Source: DYGX01 sp035325905 (GTDB lineage Bacteria > Chloroflexota > Anaerolineae > Aggregatilineales > Aggregatilineaceae). From it: a DNA stretch of 45,082 bases. The notes below the pieces were generated by a model that worked only from the letters and a program-made list of their open reading frames with translations, did no database searches and was not told the DNA's origin. Position 1 is the stretch's first letter, and the number at the start of each line of letters is the position of its first letter. The position numbers and the translations under genes were made by a program. The stretch covers positions 1 to 45,082 of the forward strand of contig DAOKYY010000024.1 of assembly GCA_035325905.1 (NCBI GenBank), written 5' to 3'. Below are positions 31,493 to 39,685 of the stretch, piece by piece.

Positions 31493-32599
31493 CTACGTAT
31501 CCGCGCGCTCGCGCACAACGACGCGCTGTAAGATGCTGAAGGTGAAGATGATGACAAACAGCACCAGCGCGGTCGCCGAAGCCAGCCCCATCGCCGAGCG
31601 GTCAAAGCCGTTCTGGAACACCATGTAGGCGACGGTCAGCGTGGTTTTGGCAGGCCCGCCGCTGGAGATCACGTACACCTGGTCGAAGACCTGGAACGTG
31701 CCGATCAGCCCCAGCGTGACGACAAAGAAGATCGTCGGCCTCAGCAGCGGCACGGTGATCCGCCGGAAGATGTTCCACGCATTGGCCCCGTCGATCGCGG
31801 CGGCCTCGTAGACATGGCCCGGAATGTCCTGCAGGGCGGCCAGGAAGATGATCATCATCGTGCCGATCGTCGTCCAGATGTTCAGGATCATGATCGTCAG
31901 CAGCGTGATGCTCGGCCCGCTAATCCACTCCCAGCCGGTCAGACCGAGCGTGCGCTCCCCGGCCCACGCGCCCGCCGAGTCACGCGTGAGGCCGAACGGC
32001 TCCAGAATGATGTGAAACAGCCCAGTCGGATCGTCCAGCCAGTTGATGTAATTGTCGCTGTAACCGGGGATAACCCCTGCGATCGCCTGATTGACCAGGC
32101 CACCGCGCGAGAACATAAACATGAAGATCAGCGAGATCACGACCGAGGACGTGATCGAGGGGAAATAGAACGCGGTCCGAAAAAAACCCTTCGCTTTCAG
32201 CCAACGCTGGTTGACGATCACCGCCAGCACCAGCGCGATAATCGTCTGGACGGGCACAACGCCAAGCACATAGTACGACGTATTCTTCAAAGCGATGAAA
32301 AAGTCGCGCTGGCGGATCGCCGCTGTCACTTCGCGGCCTTCTTCAATGTGATAGCCGCGCAGCAGGTCGCTGTAGTTCGCCGTCCCGACATAGTCGAACG
32401 CGCCCTCTTCGAGCACCGGCGAGATTCCGTTCCAGTCCGTGAAGCTGATGTACAGGGCAGCGCCGATCGGAATAATCAGGAAGATCAAGAAGATGATCAA
32501 CGCCGGGATCATGAAGGTCAGGCCGGACACCGCTTCCTGGCGGCGCTTGGCGGCCATCGTCATCAGGCCCGGTGGTCTGGCTGGAGCAGCAGTCGCCAT
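31493..32599 (-). CDS. Carbohydrate ABC transporter permease (MalF/UgpA type)
   Basis: A 368-residue permease. TM1 is LTFMIPALIIFLIFLIIPIGAALYISF, followed by a large extracytoplasmic insertion of about 70 residues. The EAA motif is YEAAAIDGANAWNIFRRITVPLLRPT. A second insertion (residues about 180-240, SDNYINWLDDPTGLFHI...) is longer than usual. Start ATG 32599 has AGGAG six bases upstream. It is third in the operon, after the binding protein and a spacer hairpin, and forms the pore with the MalG-type partner. Confidence 0.92.
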   Translation of the reverse strand: MATAAPARPPGLMTMAAKRRQEAVSGLTFMIPALIIFLIFLIIPIGAALYISFTDWNGISPVLEEGAFDYVGTANYSDLLRGYHIEEGREVTAAIRQRDFFIALKNTSYYVLGVVPVQTIIALVLAVIVNQRWLKAKGFFRTAFYFPSITSSVVISLIFMFMFSRGGLVNQAIAGVIPGYSDNYINWLDDPTGLFHIILEPFGLTRDSAGAWAGERTLGLTGWEWISGPSITLLTIMILNIWTTIGTMMIIFLAALQDIPGHVYEAAAIDGANAWNIFRRITVPLLRPTIFFVVTLGLIGTFQVFDQVYVISSGGPAKTTLTVAYMVFQNGFDRSAMGLASATALVLFVIIFTFSILQRVVVRERADT

Positions 32600-32628
32600 A
32601 GCGCACTCCTGTCGTTCGGGGGATAAAG

Positions 32629-32655
32629 GCGCTCCCTGCGGAGGACAGGGAGCGC
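32629..32655 (-). other. Intercistronic hairpin after the solute-binding-protein gene
   Basis: A perfect 10-bp stem (GCGCTCCCTG at 32629-32638, CAGGGAGCGC at 32646-32655) with a seven-base loop, followed on the minus strand by CTTTATCC. It lies in the 77-bp gap between the binding-protein and MalF-type genes, the same place as the hairpin in the pectin operon. It probably raises binding-protein over permease expression. Confidence 0.6.
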
Positions 32656-32676
32656 ACACAGAACGAGTGGAACAGC

Positions 32677-33918
32677 TTAGCGGGCGAGCACTTCTTCCGC
32701 CGCCGCCGCTGTTTCGAAGATCACGTCATCGGCGGTTGCCTGACCCTGAAACGCGAGTTGCATGCCGGCGTTAAAGGTGTCGAGCACGTCACCAAAGCCT
32801 ACCGGGAACGACCACGGGTACGCAACCTCGGCGGCATTCACAAATGGCTGACCGATTTCTTCACCGCGCGCCGCAAGCCAGGTCTCGGCCAGAGCCATGC
32901 GCGGCGGCATCGGGCCGAAGCCCGCCTCGGCCACGATCTGACCGCCCTCTTCGCCGGTCAGGAAGTTGACAAGCTGCCAGGCGGCGTCCTTGTTGTCGCT
33001 GTCCGCCGCGACGCCATAGCAGACGGTGAACGCCATCGTGGCCTCGCCGCCGTCAGGATGGGCGGGCAGTTGGACCGCGCCCCAGTTGATATCCGGGAAC
33101 TGGTCAGCCAGGAACTGGATAATCCAGTTGCCCTCGATGGTCATGGCCGCGCGCCCCATACCAAACGCCTCACCCGGCCAGCCAGCATCCACCTGGCTCG
33201 CCGTGCCCGCGAAGCCTTCCTGCGCCAGGCCGGTGAGGAAGTCAAACGCCTCACGCGCTTCCTCACTGTCGAATGTGACCTCGCTCCAGTCCTCGTTCAG
33301 GACCGAGCCGCCCGCCTGATACAGGAAAGGCAGCCAGCGCGCCGCCTCGGCGCCGATCACCAGGCCAAGCACCTGCTGACCTTCCTCGTTCGTGCCGGTC
33401 AGCGCCTCAGCCGCCGCGCTCAGGTCGTCCCAGGTCCAGTCGTCGGTCGGGTAGTCCAGCCCGGCGGCGTCGAACATGTCTTTGTTGTACTGGAGCGTCA
33501 GCGTCGAGAAGTCCTTCGGCGGGCAGACAAACTCGTCGTTGTAGGTGAAGATGTCCACCAGCGACGGGTAGATGCCTTCCGGATTCTCGATCTTGTCGCC
33601 GCCAATATCGACCACACCCGCCTCGACCAGGTCGGGCAGGCGCAAGCTGTCGATATAGAACACATCCGGCGGAGCGCCGCTAGCAAACGTGGTCTGAAGC
33701 GTAGTGTCGTAGTCAGGGACGAGATTTACTTCGACATCGATATCGGGATTAGCTTCCTCAAACGCGGCGATCTGCTCAGCCAGGGCCGCGTCCTCGGCCT
33801 GCGAGGACGACCAGCCCATCAGCGTGACCGTCGTCGCCTGGCGAGCCAGGGCCGCGCCTGCGCCGCCAACAACCAGGGCAGCGAGCACGACCACCGTCAG
33901 AACGTGATACTTACGCAT
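32677..33918 (-). CDS. Extracellular solute-binding protein, family 1 (CUT1 sugar type)
   Basis: A 413-residue exported protein. The signal peptide covers about residues 1-25 (YHVLTVVVLAALVVGGAGAALA); no lipobox is visible. Family-1 features include TVTLMGWSSSQAEDAALAEQIAAFEEANPDIDVEV, APPDVFYIDSLRLPDLVEAGVV, LQYNKDMFDAAGLDYPTDDWTWDDL and GMGRAAMTIEGNWIIQFLAD. Start ATG 33918 has GGAGAGG four bases upstream. It follows the GH65 gene by 52 bp and delivers sugar, presumably the glucoside cleaved by GH65, to the two permeases. Confidence 0.92.
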   Translation of the reverse strand: MRKYHVLTVVVLAALVVGGAGAALARQATTVTLMGWSSSQAEDAALAEQIAAFEEANPDIDVEVNLVPDYDTTLQTTFASGAPPDVFYIDSLRLPDLVEAGVVDIGGDKIENPEGIYPSLVDIFTYNDEFVCPPKDFSTLTLQYNKDMFDAAGLDYPTDDWTWDDLSAAAEALTGTNEEGQQVLGLVIGAEAARWLPFLYQAGGSVLNEDWSEVTFDSEEAREAFDFLTGLAQEGFAGTASQVDAGWPGEAFGMGRAAMTIEGNWIIQFLADQFPDINWGAVQLPAHPDGGEATMAFTVCYGVAADSDNKDAAWQLVNFLTGEEGGQIVAEAGFGPMPPRMALAETWLAARGEEIGQPFVNAAEVAYPWSFPVGFGDVLDTFNAGMQLAFQGQATADDVIFETAAAAEEVLAR

Positions 33919-33970
33919 AGTGCCTCTCCTAATCACTCTCAAAGCAGCGATTGAGAACTGGAAAATCGAA

Positions 33971-36160
33971 TCAAGCTCGTTCGATACGGGCGTCACCTCC
34001 TTCAATCGTGATGATGTATGGTTCGCCATGATAGCGAATCGGGAAGCGCAGCCGGTCCCACCCCGGCGGCAGGCGCGGATCGAGCGCCGGGCCATCGGCG
34101 GTCAGGTGCAGCCCGGCGAAGCCGAAAGCCAGCGCCTGCCACAGCCCGCCGCACGCCGCCCCGTGGATCCCATCTTGAGCGTTGCCTTTGTTGTCACGCA
34201 GATCGATCTCGGCGGCGTGCTCAAACAGGTCGCGCGCCAGATCGGTCAGGCCCAGCCGGGCGGCGACCCAGGCGTGCGCCGCCGGGCTGAGCGACGAGCC
34301 GTGATCGCACAGCGGGTAGTAGGTGTCCCAGTTGCGGCGCAGCGCCTCCGGCGGCCCAAGCTGCTCGCCCAGCAACGCGATCAGCATCACGACGTCGGCT
34401 TGCTTGATGATGCGCAGGCGCTGGGTCTCCTCGTAGCCGAAGACGCTTTGCAGGCTGGACACGCGCGGCTCAAAGGCCAGCACGTCGACCGGCGTCAGAT
34501 CGAAGAAGCCGTCAAACTGGATGTAAATCTGGCGCTTGGCGTCGAAGGGGATGTACAGCCGGTCGATCACCTCCTGCCAGCGATCCAGCGCGGCCTGATC
34601 GATCGACAGCGCGGCGGCCAGCCGCTCCGCTTGGGCCGGGTGCTCGGCGCGCAGCCAGCCCCAGACGCGCTGCGCGGTTTGCAGATGCCAGCGCGCCATG
34701 ACGTTCGTCAGCGCGTTGTTGTCCACATCTTCATGATACTCGTCCGGGCCGATGACGCGCGTGATCTCGTAGCGACCGGCGTCCGCGTGCCACTCCACGC
34801 GCGAGGCCCAGAAGCGCGCCCCGTCCAGCACGATCTCCGCGCCATAGTCCCGCATAAAGGCGTCGTCGCCGGTCCACTGCCAGTATTGCAGAATGGCGTA
34901 GGCGATGTCAGCGGTGATGTGCTGCTCCAGCTCGCCCGTCCAGATACGAATGCGCTTGCCGCTGGCGTCGGGGAGTGTCCATTGCGGCGTGACCTCGTCG
35001 CCGGTGTCGGCGCTCTCCCAGGGGAACATCGCGCCTTCATACCCATTGGCCCGCGCCTTGGCGCGCGCGCCCGGCAGGCGATGATAGCGGTACATCAGCA
35101 GGTTGCGCGCCAAGTGCGGCTGCGTCAGCGTCAGCAGCGGGACCATGAACAGCTCGGTGTCCCAGAAGACGTGGCCCCGATAGCCCGCGCCGCTGAGCGT
35201 CTTGGCCCCAATGCTGACCTGGTCATCATGCGGCGGCGCGGCGATCAGCACATGGTAGATACAGAAGCGGATCGCCTGCTGAAGAAACTCGTCGCCTTCG
35301 AGCAGCACGTCGGAATCGGCCCACAAGCGCGACCAGCTTTCGAGGTGCGCGGCGTAGAGCGAGTCGTACCCCGCTGCGCGCGCCCGGTCGAGCGCAGTCT
35401 CGGCCTCGGCCAGCGGATCGGCGCTGTCCCGGCTGGTGTAGAGCGTCACCAGCTTGGTGATCGTGAACGTCTGCCCGGTGGTTAGCGCGGCGCTGACCGA
35501 GACGCGCGGATGCTCAGCGCGGGCGTCCGCGCTGGGAGCCGCACCCAGGTCGGTGACGAGGGCGGCGGCCATCGCCAGCTCATAGCCGCTTTGCGTCGTC
35601 CGGCTGCGGACCCACACGCTATCGGCGGCGGCGCTGCCGGTCTCCCACCGTTCCCAATGTTCGAAGCCGCTCGGCAGCACCACGCGCGTCTCGATCCCGC
35701 CGTGCGCCCACAAACGCGGCGCGCCGTGCAGCACGCGGCCTGTCACGCGCAGCGCCAGCACGTGCGGATCGGCGGCGCTGGCGAAACGCTCGAACTCCAG
35801 ACGCACGACATCGCCCTGGGGCGACTGCCACAGCACGCGGCGGCTGAGCGTCGCCCTGCTGACATCCAGCGCCCGCTCGTAGCCGAGCACGCGACCGGTA
35901 TCCAGGCTGAAGGGGTGGCCGTCGAAGTCGAGCGTCAGGCCAAGCCAGTGAGGCGCCGGGACGAGGTCCGGGCTGAGGTCTCCCTCGATGGCGTTGAACA
36001 GGCCATGCACGCGCGTCGAATCGAAGCCGGGGTGCGTCTCCTGCTCTTCCAGCAAGCCGCGCACGCCGACATAGCCGTTCCCGATGGTAAAGAGGGTTTC
36101 GTACTGGAGCGCCTGCTCGGCGCAGGCGAGGTCTTCGCGAATCACAGCGTGAGAAGTCAT
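33971..36160 (-). CDS. Glycoside hydrolase family 65 disaccharide phosphorylase
   Basis: A 729-residue GH65 enzyme. The family converts alpha-linked glucosides (maltose, trehalose, kojibiose, nigerose) plus phosphate to beta-glucose 1-phosphate and glucose. The catalytic general acid is Glu474 in GPDEYHEDVDNN. Phosphate-binding motifs KQADV (586-590) and HGSSLS (620-625) support a phosphorylase over a hydrolase. GAKTLSGAGYRGHVFWDTE is the conserved (alpha/alpha)6-barrel entry. ATG 36160 has GAGGG five bases upstream; a TTG four codons earlier is less likely. It is the first gene of the operon, with no signal peptide. Linkage specificity cannot be decided from motifs. No beta-phosphoglucomutase gene is adjacent. 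Confidence 0.92.
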   Translation of the reverse strand: MTSHAVIREDLACAEQALQYETLFTIGNGYVGVRGLLEEQETHPGFDSTRVHGLFNAIEGDLSPDLVPAPHWLGLTLDFDGHPFSLDTGRVLGYERALDVSRATLSRRVLWQSPQGDVVRLEFERFASAADPHVLALRVTGRVLHGAPRLWAHGGIETRVVLPSGFEHWERWETGSAAADSVWVRSRTTQSGYELAMAAALVTDLGAAPSADARAEHPRVSVSAALTTGQTFTITKLVTLYTSRDSADPLAEAETALDRARAAGYDSLYAAHLESWSRLWADSDVLLEGDEFLQQAIRFCIYHVLIAAPPHDDQVSIGAKTLSGAGYRGHVFWDTELFMVPLLTLTQPHLARNLLMYRYHRLPGARAKARANGYEGAMFPWESADTGDEVTPQWTLPDASGKRIRIWTGELEQHITADIAYAILQYWQWTGDDAFMRDYGAEIVLDGARFWASRVEWHADAGRYEITRVIGPDEYHEDVDNNALTNVMARWHLQTAQRVWGWLRAEHPAQAERLAAALSIDQAALDRWQEVIDRLYIPFDAKRQIYIQFDGFFDLTPVDVLAFEPRVSSLQSVFGYEETQRLRIIKQADVVMLIALLGEQLGPPEALRRNWDTYYPLCDHGSSLSPAAHAWVAARLGLTDLARDLFEHAAEIDLRDNKGNAQDGIHGAACGGLWQALAFGFAGLHLTADGPALDPRLPPGWDRLRFPIRYHGEPYIITIEGGDARIERA

Positions 36161-36252
36161 AAAAGCCCTCAAACTGGCCGCGAGGCCGTTTCAAGTAAGA
36201 AATAAGCTGCACAGGTGCGCGGAGCGCCGCCGCGACCAGATACATATCCCTT

Positions 36253-36276
36253 GCATACACATTCCCTTGTATACAC
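36253..36276. repeat. Tandem repeat at the GH65 start region
   Basis: GCATACAC (36253-36260) and GTATACAC (36269-36276) are a near-exact direct repeat with a 16-bp period. Each is preceded by CCCTT. It overlaps the -10 and initial transcribed region and may be an additional control site. Confidence 0.35.
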
Positions 36277-36303
36277 TATAGGTTAAACGATTAAGCGTGT
36301 CAA
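36275..36303 (-). promoter_or_regulatory. Promoter of the GH65 operon with a LacI-type operator in the spacer
   Basis: On the minus strand a consensus TTGACA (36298-36303) and TATAGT (36275-36280) are exactly 17 bp apart. The spacer contains the perfect palindrome TTAATCGTTTAA (36283-36294) with a central CG, a LacI-family operator placed to block polymerase. The adjacent LacI gene at the operon's end is the likely reader. The predicted leader is about 105 bases. Confidence 0.8.
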
Positions 36304-36320
36304 GCAAGTCACGCGCGCCG

Positions 36321-36707
36321 CTAACGCGCGCCGCCTCGACCGGCGGCCACCCAGGCCGCGATCAGCGCGGTTTCGGCTGCCGCGTCGAGCAGGTACACCG
36401 GCGAGATCCGCCTGCGCGCGACGTAGATCACGTCAATCGCGGTCAGCCCCAGCGCGCTCCCGATAGCCAGCAGTTTGATCTCCGGCGTCACCCGGCGGTG
36501 AAGCGCAGCCAGCCCCAGCGCCGCCCCGATGGCGGCGATCAGCGCGCCCGCCGTGTTGACCAGCCAGAAATCAACTTTCGGTCCGGTGACGGCCTGAAAC
36601 GTCTTCGGGCTGAGCATCGGCCACACGCCGGTTAGCAGGTAAAAGCCACTGTGCGCCAGCGCCAGCTTTTCGCCTGGGCTGCGCGCGCGATCTGCCGGAT
36701 AGTTCAT
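36321..36707 (-). CDS. Small four-helix membrane protein, unknown function
   Basis: A 128-residue protein with about four predicted helices (FYLLTGVWPMLS region, LVNTAGALIAAIGAALGLAAL, IKLLAIGSALGLTAIDVIYVA, VYLLDAAAETALIAAWVAAG). I do not recognise a named family. Proteins with this opening (LALAHSGFYLLTGVWPMLSPKTFQAVTGPKVDFWLVNT) occur as conserved hypotheticals in several phyla. ATG 36707 is preceded by GGCGGGGA. It stands alone between the GH65 promoter and a divergent esterase gene. Confidence 0.65.
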   Translation of the reverse strand: MNYPADRARSPGEKLALAHSGFYLLTGVWPMLSPKTFQAVTGPKVDFWLVNTAGALIAAIGAALGLAALHRRVTPEIKLLAIGSALGLTAIDVIYVARRRISPVYLLDAAAETALIAAWVAAGRGGAR

Positions 36708-36880
36708 GGTCCCCGCCTTGCGAGTTGATTGCCGCTGTGTTCATGCTAAGGAAACGGCGACGGCCTGTCATGAGCCACCTGAGCGATCTCAGGCCGGGAC
36801 AGGTGGCGGGGTTTCATGCGGAGTCACTGGCGAGCGGCTCTTTCTCTGGCCGGTTCGCGCTCGCCTGGCCGGGACTGCGC

Positions 36881-36886
36881 TATAAT
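36881..36886 (+). promoter_or_regulatory. Candidate -10 (TATAAT) of the esterase gene
   Basis: A consensus TATAAT lies 55 bp upstream of the esterase ATG. No convincing -35 is visible 16-18 bp upstream, so the promoter is tentative. The 234-bp gap from 36708 to 36941 contains nothing else I can support. Confidence 0.4.
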
Positions 36887-36941
36887 CACACTGCTTCGGC
36901 CGGTCGAGCGCTGCTCGAATGGAGAGAAATGAGGCTTTGCC

Positions 36942-37802
36942 ATGCGACGTCCTCGCGCGATCCTCGTTCTAGCCCTGCTGCTCGGCGTTCTCTCGCTTTC
37001 CCTTTCGTATCAGCCGGCGCACGCGCAAGACGAACCGGCCTGCTCCCCCGACGCGGGCACGGTCATCACCCGGCAGATCGACAGCGGGGCGCTGGGACGC
37101 GAGAAATCCTACGTGGTCTATCTTCCGCCGGACTGGTGCGCGCTGGAAGATTTGCCATTGCTGGTGATGTTGCACGGCCTCGGCGGCAACCACTTTGACT
37201 GGACATCCTACGGCAAGCTCGACGCGACCGCTGACCAGCTGATCGCGGCGGGTGAGATCGAGCCGCTGGTCATCCTGATGCCCGACGGAGAAAAGAGCTT
37301 TTATCTAAACGGGGCAACCGGGGACTTCGAGACGTACATCGTCGAGGAGCTGGTGGGCGCGGTGGACGGCGCCTTCCCCACCGCGGCCACGCGCGAGCGG
37401 CGCTTCATCGGCGGGCTGAGCATGGGCGGCTACGGCGCGCTTTACCTCGGACTGAAGTACCCCGATCGTTTCAGCGCGATCGGCGCCCACAGCGCGGCCC
37501 TGTTTGAGCGTGGCGCCCAGGGCGCGCCGATTGGCGTTTATGGCGCGGGCTGGAGCCGCTACGAAGAACGCGCCCCGGCGGCGATCGTCCGGCGCGAGGG
37601 CTGGCCGGATGACACGCGCCTGTTCATCGACATCGGCTCCGGCGATTTTCTGCTACGCGGCACATACGACTTCTTCGGCGCGCTGCTGGGCCAGCCGAAC
37701 CCAATCGCCGAGTTTCAGGGGCGTATCTGGCCGGGCGAGCACGACTGGGAATACTGGTCCGGGCACGCCGCCGACTATCTACGCTTTTACGCCGGAAAAT
37801 AG
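36942..37802 (+). CDS. Secreted esterase, esterase D/feruloyl-esterase-like alpha/beta hydrolase
   Basis: A 286-residue exported hydrolase. The signal peptide ends at AHA (residue 28). The alpha/beta-hydrolase nucleophile is Ser160 in GLSMGGYGAL, the oxyanion region is VMLHGLGGNHFDW, the acid is probably Asp235 (DIGSGDFLL) and the base His267 (GEHDWEYW). The opening of the mature part (REKSYVVYLPPDW) is typical of the putative-esterase family that includes feruloyl and acetyl esterases and mycolyltransferase-like enzymes. ATG 36942 has GAGG seven bases upstream. A role in removing acyl groups from plant polysaccharide would suit the window, but no sequence feature fixes the substrate. Confidence 0.85.
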   Translation: MRRPRAILVLALLLGVLSLSLSYQPAHAQDEPACSPDAGTVITRQIDSGALGREKSYVVYLPPDWCALEDLPLLVMLHGLGGNHFDWTSYGKLDATADQLIAAGEIEPLVILMPDGEKSFYLNGATGDFETYIVEELVGAVDGAFPTAATRERRFIGGLSMGGYGALYLGLKYPDRFSAIGAHSAALFERGAQGAPIGVYGAGWSRYEERAPAAIVRREGWPDDTRLFIDIGSGDFLLRGTYDFFGALLGQPNPIAEFQGRIWPGEHDWEYWSGHAADYLRFYAGK

Positions 37803-37842
37803 CGTTGCGCCGCCACCCTGTCGTCGATTTGTGCGAGGTAGC

Positions 37843-37870
37843 TTGACATATCGATAAATGTCGATAAAAT
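37843..37870 (+). promoter_or_regulatory. arsR promoter and operator
   Basis: TTGACA (37843-37848) and TAAAAT (37865-37870) are 16 bp apart. The spacer is filled by the inverted repeat TATCGA-N6-TCGATA (37849-37866), an ArsR-type operator. The start point would fall at about 37877-37878, on the ATG itself. Confidence 0.75.
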
Positions 37871-37877
37871 GAACGGT

Positions 37878-38207
37878 ATGGACACGGATCCGGTTCTGTT
37901 TGCCAAGGCGCTCGCCGACGACACCCGCCAGGAGATCATGCGCCACCTGTGCTGCGTCTGGCTGAGCGTGAGCGACGTGGTGGACCGGCTCGGCGGGCGC
38001 GTCAACCAGCCGACCGTCAGCCACCACCTAAAGAAGCTGGAAGAAGCGGGCCTGGTTCGCGTCTACCGGGAAGGCCGCAACCGCTTCTACACGCTCAACC
38101 AGGAACAGCTCACGAGCTGCTGCGGCCTCCTGATCCGGGCGTTCGCGCCCGACTACGCGCCGCAGGTGATCCTGCCGGACGAGATCGAGACGCGCCGCGC
38201 CGGATAG
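37878..38207 (+). CDS. arsR: ArsR-family metalloregulator
   Basis: A 109-residue ArsR/SmtB repressor: winged helix with HTH around residues 30-56 (VSDVVDRLGGRVNQPTVSHHLKKLEEAGLV) and beta-wing VRVYREGRNRFYTL. Two vicinal Cys pairs, Cys25-Cys26 (HLCCVW) and Cys81-Cys82 (TSCCGLL), are candidate arsenite ligands; E. coli-type ArsR uses CxC in the first position. The -10 hexamer ends at 37870 and overlaps the upstream ATG at 37869, so I start at ATG 37878, which makes the mRNA leaderless. It controls itself and arsM downstream through matching operators. Confidence 0.88.
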   Translation: MDTDPVLFAKALADDTRQEIMRHLCCVWLSVSDVVDRLGGRVNQPTVSHHLKKLEEAGLVRVYREGRNRFYTLNQEQLTSCCGLLIRAFAPDYAPQVILPDEIETRRAG

Positions 38208-38210
38208 GAC

Positions 38211-38233
38211 CGCATCCCATGCGCTCTTTTTTT
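38211..38233 (+). terminator. Weak terminator after arsR
   Basis: A 5-bp stem (CGCAT at 38211-38215, ATGCG at 38219-38223) with a three-base loop precedes a run of seven T residues (38227-38233). The short stem suggests partial read-through into arsM. Confidence 0.4.
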
Positions 38234-38239
38234 ACGCTC

Positions 38240-38263
38240 ATATATCGACCAATGTCGATATAT
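38240..38263. promoter_or_regulatory. ArsR operator before arsM
   Basis: A perfect 10-bp inverted repeat (ATATATCGAC, four-base spacer, GTCGATATAT) contains the same TATCGA-N6-TCGATA core as the arsR promoter. It ends 17 bp before the arsM ATG. I could not place a convincing separate -35/-10 pair. Confidence 0.75.
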
Positions 38264-38280
38264 CAGGAAGGAGAACGCCG

Positions 38281-39099
38281 ATGAACGGCAAGCCAGACAC
38301 CCCGCAAGCAAATGTCACCTTCTTCAGCGAAACGACCCGCGACGACGCGATCCATGGCGCGGTGCGCGACCACTACGCGGCCATCGCGTCTCGCGCCGGT
38401 CAGGGTGGCTGCTGTGACGGCGGCGCAAGCGCCTGCTGTGGGGACCAGCCCGCGCTCTACGACCCGGCCCTGATCGCGGAGCTGCCGGTGGACGTGACCG
38501 GCCTGTCGCTCGGCTGTGGCGACCCGGTCAGCATCGCCAGCCTGCGCCCCGGCGAGACGGTGCTCGACCTGGGCAGCGGCGGCGGGATTGACTGCTTCCT
38601 CGCGGCGCGCCAGGTGGGGGAAAGCGGCTACGTCATCGGCGTGGATATGACGCCGGAGATGCTCGCCAAAGCCAACGCCAGCAAAGCGCGCCTGGGTGTG
38701 ACTAACGCCGAGTTCCGGCAGGGCCAGATCGAGGCGCTGCCGGTCGAGGACGCGAGCGTGGATGTGATTCTGTCGAACTGCGTGATCAATCTCGCGCCGG
38801 ACAAGGCGGCTGTCTTCCGCGAGGCCTTCCGCGTGCTCAAGCCCGGCGGCCGGCTGGCGATCAGCGACATCGTCACGGAGGGGCCGCTTCCGCAGCGCGC
38901 GAGGCTTGATCTGGGCGAGTGGGCGGCGTGCGTCGCAGGGGCCATCGACGTAAGCGCGTATCTGGACTTGCTGCGCGCGGCGGGGTTCGTCGAGGTGAGC
39001 GCGGTCGATAAGGCGACCGCCGCCGAAATCCTCGGCACGCCGGACGCGGCGCGGATTCTCAGTGCGCGAATCACAGCGCGCAAGCCGATCCCCGCCTGA
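38281..39099 (+). CDS. arsM: Arsenite S-adenosylmethionine methyltransferase
   Basis: ArsM methylates trivalent arsenic using SAM. The 272-residue length fits. The SAM-binding motif DLGSGGGID is at 96-104. The conserved catalytic/arsenic-binding Cys are recognisable as Cys79 (SLGCGDP), Cys167 (LSNCVINL) and Cys217 (WAACVAGA). An extra N-terminal cluster, GGCCDGG...ACCGDQ (Cys44, 45, 52, 53), is typical of prokaryotic ArsM. AAGGAG lies seven bases before the ATG. The arsR-arsM pair forms a minimal arsenic-methylation unit; no arsenite efflux gene is nearby. Confidence 0.95.
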   Translation: MNGKPDTPQANVTFFSETTRDDAIHGAVRDHYAAIASRAGQGGCCDGGASACCGDQPALYDPALIAELPVDVTGLSLGCGDPVSIASLRPGETVLDLGSGGGIDCFLAARQVGESGYVIGVDMTPEMLAKANASKARLGVTNAEFRQGQIEALPVEDASVDVILSNCVINLAPDKAAVFREAFRVLKPGGRLAISDIVTEGPLPQRARLDLGEWAACVAGAIDVSAYLDLLRAAGFVEVSAVDKATAAEILGTPDAARILSARITARKPIPA

Positions 39100-39214
39100 G
39101 CGCGCCGCGCCGTCTAATCCGACTAATCCGATACGGGTGTGCCAGCCGGCGGCGGGAGCCATCTCTCGCCGCCGGTTGGCGTCATCAGGCGGCAGGTTGG
39201 CGCGCTGCGCGGGG

Positions 39215-39220
39215 TATAAT
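39215..39220 (+). promoter_or_regulatory. Candidate -10 (TATAAT) of the YjbQ-family gene
   Basis: A consensus TATAAT lies 57 bp before the ATG; no good -35 was found at normal spacing. The rest of the 178-bp gap from 39100 holds nothing I can support. Confidence 0.4.
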
Positions 39221-39277
39221 GGCGGCGGCTGGCCGACATGGGTGCGGCCGGACGGTTCCTTCCCCGGAGAGAGCAGC

Positions 39278-39685
39278 ATGTTGAACACCGTCAACCTGGA
39301 GACGCCGCGCGGCGAGTCGCTGACCAACATCACGGCGCAGGTGCAGGAGATCGTGAGGGCCAGCGGCGCGCAGGAGGGTATCTGTATTCTGGCCGTCCCG
39401 CACACGACGGCGGCGATCACGCTCAATTCCGCGCTGGACAGCGCGACCGCGACCGACATCATCGCGGACTTGCAGCGCCTGGTTCCCAAGCGCGTCGATT
39501 TTGCGCACCAGTACGACACCCCCGCCGACGCCGCCGGTCATGTCAAGGCCGCGCTGGTCGGCCACAGCCTGACGCTGATCATCCGCGACGGTGCGCTGGC
39601 GCTTGGCGGCTCGCAGAGCATCCTGTTCTTCGAGTTCGACGGGCCGCGCCAGCGCCAGGTGCAGGTCAAGGTCATCGAAGGGTAA
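39278..39685 (+). CDS. YjbQ/UPF0047 family protein
   Basis: A 135-residue protein of the YjbQ (UPF0047) family. The conserved HTTAAITLN motif is present (residues 46-54), together with the C-terminal GSQSILFFEFDGPRQRQV segment. E. coli YjbQ can act weakly as a thiamine-phosphate synthase, and the family's main role is unsettled. The longer frame (from 39062) is read-through without a family match, so I start at ATG 39278 with GGAG eight bases upstream. It stands between arsM and a ferredoxin-like gene, with no obvious functional link. Confidence 0.88.
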   Translation: MLNTVNLETPRGESLTNITAQVQEIVRASGAQEGICILAVPHTTAAITLNSALDSATATDIIADLQRLVPKRVDFAHQYDTPADAAGHVKAALVGHSLTLIIRDGALALGGSQSILFFEFDGPRQRQVQVKVIEG

